Assembly (NCBI GenBank): GCA_026182355.1
Contig: JAPFBL010000036.1
Span: 992,001 to 1,056,000, forward strand
DNA from: Hermatobates lingyangjiaoensis
Lineage: Eukaryota > Arthropoda > Insecta > Hemiptera > Hermatobatidae
DNA: 64,000 bases
Direction of reading: 5' to 3'
This document shows, in pieces, positions 57,960 to 64,000 of the stretch (the stretch's first letter is position 1; every line of letters starts with the position of its first letter). The position numbers were made by a program, and so were the translations under genes. The notes under the pieces were generated by a model. That model did no database searches. It saw only the letters and a program-made list of their open reading frames with translations, and was not told the DNA's origin.

Positions 57960-58830
57960 ATGGAATTCCCTTGCCCTACGATAAAGAAAGTAATGTGTTA
58001 ACAGTGATAATACTGAAGTATTTTGTTTTTATTCTGATATTTTAAAGTGCTTTCAGGTTAATTTTTAGAAAACATAAATATATTCTTGGCTGTTTTGTAC
58101 TATCTGTTATGGAAGATGTTCTATTATGCATGAATCTCCATGCATGAATATCCATTCATTACTGTTGGCACCAAAACAAAATCTGATTATCATTATCTAT
58201 TCATCAATGGAATGGTTTCTCTTGAACTATACCATTAGAATTGGAGAGGAAACTTAGTCTGATAAAGAAGGAATACTTTTGTAAATATCATTATATATAA
58301 AAAAGTGCACCAGAAACGTCATATTAGTATAAATATATTGTTATTATTATTTTATAGTATATTGTAATAAAACTAAACAATTTACTGTCACATATCGGTA
58401 AAAAACTTTGATTATAAACTATATGTTTAACTAAGAATCATTGAACTATGGTGATCAAGAGTCATAGTTAGGAATTTTCTATTACTTCGAAATCTATTTC
58501 ACCAACACCTTTAAATAAGAGTTAAAGTAACACTATACTATTTATATACACATTAGTTATGATACATAGGAAATTATTTTGTACAATTTGTTACTCCGGT
58601 AAATATAATGTATAATGAAGTCCAAACAAATAAGGATAATGATAAATTTACAAATACTAGTAAACAATAATCAGCTTAAATTTCTGATTTTATCTTTACT
58701 TGGATAATATTTATTTTATTTAAATTTTTTATTTATTTTCATTACGCTAAATTATTTGTTTTAATGAGTTTTAAAACTATTTCATTTAAAATTAATAATT
58801 TATTCACCCTCTCTTAAGCTCAGTAATGTC
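57960..58830. other. Downstream flank, no feature seen
   Basis: AT-rich DNA after the gene. Nothing recognised. Confidence 0.4.
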
Positions 58831-58834
58831 TTTG

Positions 58835-59062
58835 TTAGGCAAGAAAACAATTGATGTTCCTTAAATATTGTTTAACATATTCCCCTATAATATCAGTACT
58901 ATAATTCTGATAGTTTCTAAAGGGTTTCCATCTCTTTTCAAATAGGATTGGTATTTTACCATCTATAAATAGCTCCATGACGTGTTGCCTATGGTTGGCG
59001 ATGATCCCCTCTTGAGTAGTTCCGCCACTGATTTTTTTAGCTTCTCCCAAGATTTTGATATC
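58835..59062 (-). other. Unidentified reading frame or exon
   Basis: A 71-codon minus frame (58835-59050) with balanced composition, starting MGEAKKISGGTTQEGIIANH and including RQHVMELFIDGKIPILFEKR. Upstream an AG before ATATCAAAATC (about 59062) could be a splice acceptor, which would make it a terminal exon. I do not recognise the family. It may also be part of a mobile element. Confidence 0.3.
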
Positions 59063-60780
59063 TTAAGATGAGTAAAAAATTTCCAGGTTATAGACAAATA
59101 ATATTTTACAAGAAAAATACAATAACAATGTTATTGGTTTCCTTTGCCTCCTGTTGTCTCTTTTAATATCTTTGGCAACAGATCCATCTTCAAACTCTGT
59201 TACTATCATTTAATTTGTTAGATGAAGTAAAATTCAAATTGTTTCTTGTTAAGAACTGTATCACAATCAATCTGTCTGACTGTTAAAGTAATTATTAATT
59301 AATTGTTGTTATTAATTATACGTTGACTTGTAAGAAAAGTTTCTCTGCACATGCGGGCAAATAAGGTAAAATAGTCAAAATAATCACATACGATGACGTC
59401 ATCAGAAATTTCCTTTGTTTAGGTTATCTTTAATGTTTCTTTGTTATTACTGATGTGCTTTGGAATGCACTGAATAACAATCCTTGGTGTACTTAACTAA
59501 GAGTTTAACTCTTACTTTAGGCAGGTAAGAATTGCATATATGTTATTGTCATTATCATTATCGTTTGCTTTTCTTTCACTGTGAAAGTAAAGTAGTAACT
59601 CCAGAATTTCTACAGTAATCTTCCTTTTTGAGAGCTATTTTTTTGGCAAGCATAAGAATTTTATGAATAAGTGTTGGTGGTCTCCTGGATTAGTGGAAGT
59701 TTCTTACTCTTTTAGCCCTTTTTTTCTTAGAAAAGTAGGAAGTGACAACTTTCAAGAAATTTTCTAAAAATGTAGTTAAATCACTGATTGCACTATTTCC
59801 ACAGAGAGTGAAGGAATAACAGACACATCCAATGACACAGACTAACGGAATGTCACCCCTTAAGATTGTTTTGAAAGCCACTTTTTGCTTCTATCATAGT
59901 GGAACATTGAACTCTACCGAATCCGGCAATGTTATTCGAGAGAAAGTTTATTCTGACAAACAAGCAACAGCATTGATGAGATTTTGAGCGTTTCTATTTT
60001 CTACAGTAACTATATAGTTATCTATCATCTACTGCGTCCAGCTTATCATTGTCGAAATAACTGATGAGTGTATCTCTAGCTTATAAGTGTCATTTTGTAT
60101 TTCAATCCGTCCTACCTCGTGAATCGTTATAGTCGTCCGAACAGCTTTTCACGTAAGACTTCAACTCCAATAACGCAAAGCTGGTCAGAGAACTACAACT
60201 ACAATTCACAAGGTTAGACGGATTCATATAATAATATGATGTTTCCTAACCTCTGCAGTGCTAACAGTATGCAGGTAAATGTTGAATCTGTTCATGCCAT
60301 TCTTTAAATTTAGAATCATTTAGTCTCACTACATTAAAATTTGGTAATACAACATTGCCCTCTTTTTTTTTCTGTGGTGATTCCATTATAGGTTTATAGG
60401 TAAATCAGAGATGAAGTAAATAAACGCAAACAGAACTTGATACTTGTACACAACACAGCGTCAGTAGAGCTTCTACTTTCGTTCCGCCCTTTGACAACGT
60501 GTCATTGCAGTTTCAAACAAGGATCATATGACCACGATATCTAAACTGCATTATGCATTCATACAGAAGTATTCAGTCGAATACAATTTAATTGGTTCAA
60601 TATATAAACTAGCAATCTAAATAAAAATGTAATTCGGCGAATTCCAAATATTTCAACCAATTTAAATATTTCCCACTTGAAATCAAACACACACTTGAAT
60701 TTTTTTGGGGAAAATCCAAAATGAGCCAACCTTCTTCCTGTGATTGCCCTTAGACCTCCTTTAAACTATTTTCATATTGC
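59063..60780. other. Intergenic, no gene recognised
   Basis: A degenerate actttac/gtaaagt end near 59578-59595 may be another fragment of the 1.6-kb family. The frame 59690-59881 (minus) is unidentified. A 12-bp palindrome gatgacgtcatc is at 59393. Confidence 0.35.
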
Positions 60781-60877
60781 CTATATGCACATAAAAAAAC
60801 AAAAGAACAAATAATTTCGACGCGGGTACGATTACTAAGTGAAATCACCACCACCAAAGAAGGGATCACTCAGAACC

Positions 60878-61240
60878 TACTGTAAATGATGTAAAACCTT
60901 GAAAGCTTCCAAAAACATTCCCTTGAAAATAGACACTTTAATACGAATAGGATGAGGTGATAAATAATGAATATAAATAGCCACGTGGCTTGGCGTCGTA
61001 TAAACAGCAATTTCTAACTCACCACCATCATTCTTCTTTAACAAAACATCCAAAAAAGGTAAATTTTATCCCTTTTAACTTCAATGGTAAACTCCATTAT
61101 TTAATTAATGGATGATAAATTATTATCATTTTGTCGTACAACAATATTCTTAATAAAGTTAAAAAAATTATTTATGTATTTATTCTTGTTCAAATACAAA
61201 GAACATTATCAACATAGCGAAACCATCTAGCATTTAGGAA
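60878..61240 (-). pseudogene. Penelope-like reverse transcriptase remnant
   Basis: On the minus strand RWFRYVDNVLCI (about 61200-61236) is the RT catalytic box, where YVDD is expected and the second aspartate is now N. After stops and a frameshift comes LPFLDVLLKKNDGGELEIAV, then YTTPSHVAIYIHYLSPHPIR and IKVSIFKGMFLEAF. LPFLD-x-V followed by VY-KPT-T--Y---S-HP---K is the characteristic thumb-side signature of Penelope-like RTs. It ends at a stop near 60878. Other transposon RTs lack this LPFLD/HP order. Dead. Confidence 0.85.
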
Positions 61241-61449
61241 AAAAGTCATGTTACAAGACTGCTAGTCTGTTTTAGATGGGTGACTCTCACTTACTGTGAC
61301 GTACTCCCTCACTTCTATGTACAGCCTGCCCTCACTCTTACATCATCTCTGCAAACCTCCTGCTGTAGGTATCCATTGACTGCTTACGAATTTATTTAAC
61401 ATTCTTCTATTGTCTTATAACCTTATTTAACATTCTCCTTATGACTTTT
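61241..61449. other. Spacer, possibly upstream RT part
   Basis: No clear RT motif remains upstream of RYVDN on the minus strand. Confidence 0.35.
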
Positions 61450-61712
61450 AACATTTCTTTTGAATTTGAATCTAGTAGTAGTAGGTAACCTTTTAGGTTG
61501 CAGTGGCAGTCCCACATGGGAACACACAAAGACCGAACATTGGGCCCTTTGTGATACCACACAATGAAGATTGATTCTACATTGGGAATACTAAATTTTG
61601 CCTTACTCAAGAGTATTTAGAGTAGGGATCTTTAACGAATACCTGACATCATATAGGCTTGGGACCGATGGCTTAACGTCCTTTCTAAAGGACGACTTGC
61701 TCAGATTTATTA
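61450..61712 (-). mobile_element. SINE body, minus orientation
   Basis: Inverted, it reads 'gagcaagtcgtcctttagaa', 'ggacgttaagccatcggtcc' and 'gtcaggtattcgttaaagat', then 'actcttgagtaaggcaaaat'. This is the same body as 38230-38375. The GACGTTAAGCC core is better kept here. The tRNA-like head is not visible. Confidence 0.65.
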
Positions 61713-62340
61713 ATCGTAATTATACGTATGTATTAATCCATTATACGTAATGGTAGAAAGTCTTCTTACTACCATTACTTTCACAGGTAGAAAATGTAGT
61801 TTTTATTAAAAGGTTTTAATTAATACTCCCTAGACTCCCCCAATACTTACTCTTACAAAATAAAAAATAAATTGATCAAAAGAAAAATCAAGTTTCTGAT
61901 TCAAATCAAACTTTTAAATAAAATTTCATTTTACTTTTGAAAACAGTTTTTTTTTTCAAGCTAGAAAACTATTTTTATTCCGTTTGATCTATATAAGAGA
62001 AAAGTACTGAGGGATCAGAAAGGATTTATTAGCATGGAATGACGATTTCGTTTAATTTAAGTTTCAAAAATCCATCTTCGTCAGAGTCACTCCATCAATG
62101 AGTAGTAGAAAGCCAGTTATGATGACCAGTTATTTTGATTAAATACTTGGTCCTTGAATTTCTTATTATAATTATATATATATAGTTATTAAATGTTTGA
62201 ATGGGAGGGAAGACAAAAAAACTAAAAAGAAGACAAAAATCATAAACCTTTAAAAAGTTCACCAATTTCTTCGAAATGCAGACAGAACGTTGCATTCAAA
62301 TAAAGAGGCATTTATTTATGCAAAAATATATGTATGTATT
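61713..62340. other. AT-rich DNA with one degenerate hammerhead-like motif
   Basis: On the minus strand CTGACGA (62078-62084), a weak middle and GAAAC (GAAA at 62062-62065), preceded by GAGTGACT. It resembles the 54206 core, with stem II decayed. Confidence 0.45.
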
Positions 62341-62344
62341 AAAA

Positions 62345-62420
62345 ATCTGAAGTGACTTACACTCAAATTTACTAAAAGAAAACATAAGATCAAACTCACT
62401 GACAGTCAATTGATTTTTTG
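62345..62420 (+). repeat. 5'-end fragment of the TTTACTATAAGTA family
   Basis: 'aatctgaagtgacttacact' followed by 'caaatttactaaaagaaaac' matches the unit start at 26496 and 28290. Confidence 0.6.
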
Positions 62421-62596
62421 TTTTATTTTAATGTGACTATCGTGATGAAGTTATATATACACTTTGATAAAATATTTTCAAAATTATATCTAATTATATT
62501 TTTTTATTGTGACTATAAGTATTTAAACAGTTATAAAAAATTGTAAATAATTGATCTAGAACAATCAGAAAAGTTCTTATTATTTGGATCAAAATT

Positions 62597-62839
62597 CAAA
62601 GCCTGAGACGCGTTGAACTCGTGCGCTGCGCTGCCATATCCGACCTGTCAAAATTCCCTTCTTTGTTTCCAAAATCAACTTCGGATTTTAATTGCTTAGC
62701 TGTCTTTCAAGAATTATGTTCCACTTCAGATGAAATGCGATCAAATGTTTCTGAAACTTCTAGACAGAGTCTGCATTATTCGTATGATGTTAATTGCACC
62801 TTTGCAAAAGTATTACTTAAGAAAACAAACTGCGGTTAA
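62597..62839 (+). other. Unidentified reading frame, partly repeated
   Basis: 72 or more codons, starting MRCAAISDLSKFPSLFPKST and ending at 62839. The middle part aligns with 25672-25748 at the DNA level, so it belongs to a dispersed sequence rather than a unique gene. No domain recognised. Confidence 0.35.
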
Positions 62840-64000
62840 ATATTTTATGTACATTTATAAACTTTTCCGCTAAATATATAGTATTTTTTAAAGGATACTT
62901 TAAGAATGATTTTTTTTAGACTGAATTAGACACTGTGTACCTACCTTTTATCTGCTTTCTTCTTCATTCATTCATCAATTGCTCCAATCTATTACAAATA
63001 GTTCACCGTCTCATTCCACTGTATTCCCTTATTTAAAGGTACCCACATAAGATATAACTTGTTTTAACTTATTTTGTCATTAATTTTTGTCTCGTCAATA
63101 TACCAGACTGGGGTTCTTTTTTTGAAATCAAGAAGTTTCCAATCCAGATGATCATTAATAATCACATCGACAACCCCTGTAAAATCTATACTTACACTAA
63201 TTATTCTTTGCATAAGCATTGTATTAATCTGTTCTTTAATAATAGAATAGAAACAAAACTAGTTTATCGGACTCGGTCGATACTTTTATCAATAGTTATA
63301 TATAGATATATATGACAGTAAGAAATTCAGAAATATTGATAGGATTTTTCACCAAAACAACTGACCTTCGTCAGAGTCTCACTTTTAGTGTTATTAAATA
63401 AAAGAACTACCAACTATTTTGGCAATAATAATAATAATGCTTCAAAAGCCTCAGTTTCCGGCCTTATTAATTTGCTTGATAACTTATCATTGTCACATTG
63501 TCACAAAATGATTCTTCTTTTAAAACATTTAATCATAGTTACTATCTATGATTGTTTATAATCTATAACTAGGTATTAAATTTATTTTTATTTGATTTAG
63601 TTCTAATATAAAACTTTTTCTAGTTTTCATTAGTAATTTTGTAATTTTACGATTTCTTCAATGCCTTTCTAAAATTGTTAGCAATGAACTTTATATAGTA
63701 ATCGGTCCAACAAATATATAGTAACAGACACAAATCCTGCTTTTTCATTGTCTTTATCTTTTCAAACAAGTGCACAGAAAGAAAACAAACACAGACTATA
63801 AAATTGAAACATAAAAGAAGATTAACTATTTTAAAATATGCACAATTAATTATAATAATTGTCTTTGTAATTAAATAGAAGATTACTAAATTTTCTTTAT
63901 TTTTTTTAGTTTATTTTTATAAATATCATTAAGTTCTTTGAAACATAACTAATCACATAAATTACATTCGATAGATATCATTATGAATCTGCAAATTTCT
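62840..64000. other. AT-rich flank with degenerate Penelope-type motifs
   Basis: On the minus strand CTGACGA at 63368-63374 has a weak stem and GAAA near 63350. An end related to 53632-53900 lies at 63245-63295 ('tagtttatcggactcggtcg'). A minus frame near 63090-63190 reads DHLDWKLLDFKKRTPVWYID without a known family. No host gene seen. Confidence 0.4.

Noticed and set aside
59393..59404. gatgacgtcatc palindrome (CRE-like)
   Set aside because: A single 12-bp site in noncoding DNA without an adjacent gene; chance occurrence is likely.

Overview
The window is AT-rich metazoan nuclear DNA: spliced exons with GT/AG borders, very long introns, (TA)n tracts and many decayed transposons. The mix of Penelope-like elements with a GIY-YIG part, Helitrons, ZBED/GTF2IRD2-like hAT elements and Jockey-type LINEs suggests an arthropod, perhaps a chelicerate. 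The lineage cannot be fixed from sequence alone.

The one host gene I can support is the 3' half of an ANKDD1-like gene (ankyrin repeats plus a death domain) on the + strand. Its five exons are 14552-14650, 18611-18706, 43904-44084, 45862-45990 and 57756-57838. Their phases join exactly (0/0, 0/0, 0/1, 1/1, 1/stop) to give about 195 residues: two ankyrin repeats, a death domain, a conserved C-terminal extension and a C-terminus ending in CSLI, a possible CAAX box. A polyadenylation signal follows at 57929. Earlier ankyrin exons were not found in 1-14551 and probably lie upstream of the window. The introns are about 4.0, 25.2, 1.8 and 11.8 kb.

Nearly everything else is mobile DNA. Four Helitron copies belong to a family that keeps the C-terminus of a PIF1-like helicase (14655-16013, 20361-20694, 21092-22449, 22482-23893). 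A second Helitron (41285-43828) keeps the N-terminal Helitron-like domain and ends 75 bp before the death-domain exon. There are two hAT transposase remnants (8021-9300 and 33250-33871), three short hAT elements with perfect 8-bp target duplications, two LINE remnants, two or three tRNA-derived SINEs, and an abundant unclassified 1.6-kb family arranged partly in tandem (4688-6760 and 25775-30437).

The most striking signal is a scattered set of at least a dozen hammerhead-ribozyme-like cores (CTGANGA, stem II, GAAA, short palindromic stem III). Most sit next to (TA)n tracts and inside large hairpins. Penelope-like reverse transcriptase (60878-61240) and GIY-YIG endonuclease (19524-19815) remnants lie in the same window, which fits the known link between Penelope-like elements and hammerheads. 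The copies here share an extra nucleotide between the CTGANGA box and stem II, which deserves testing.
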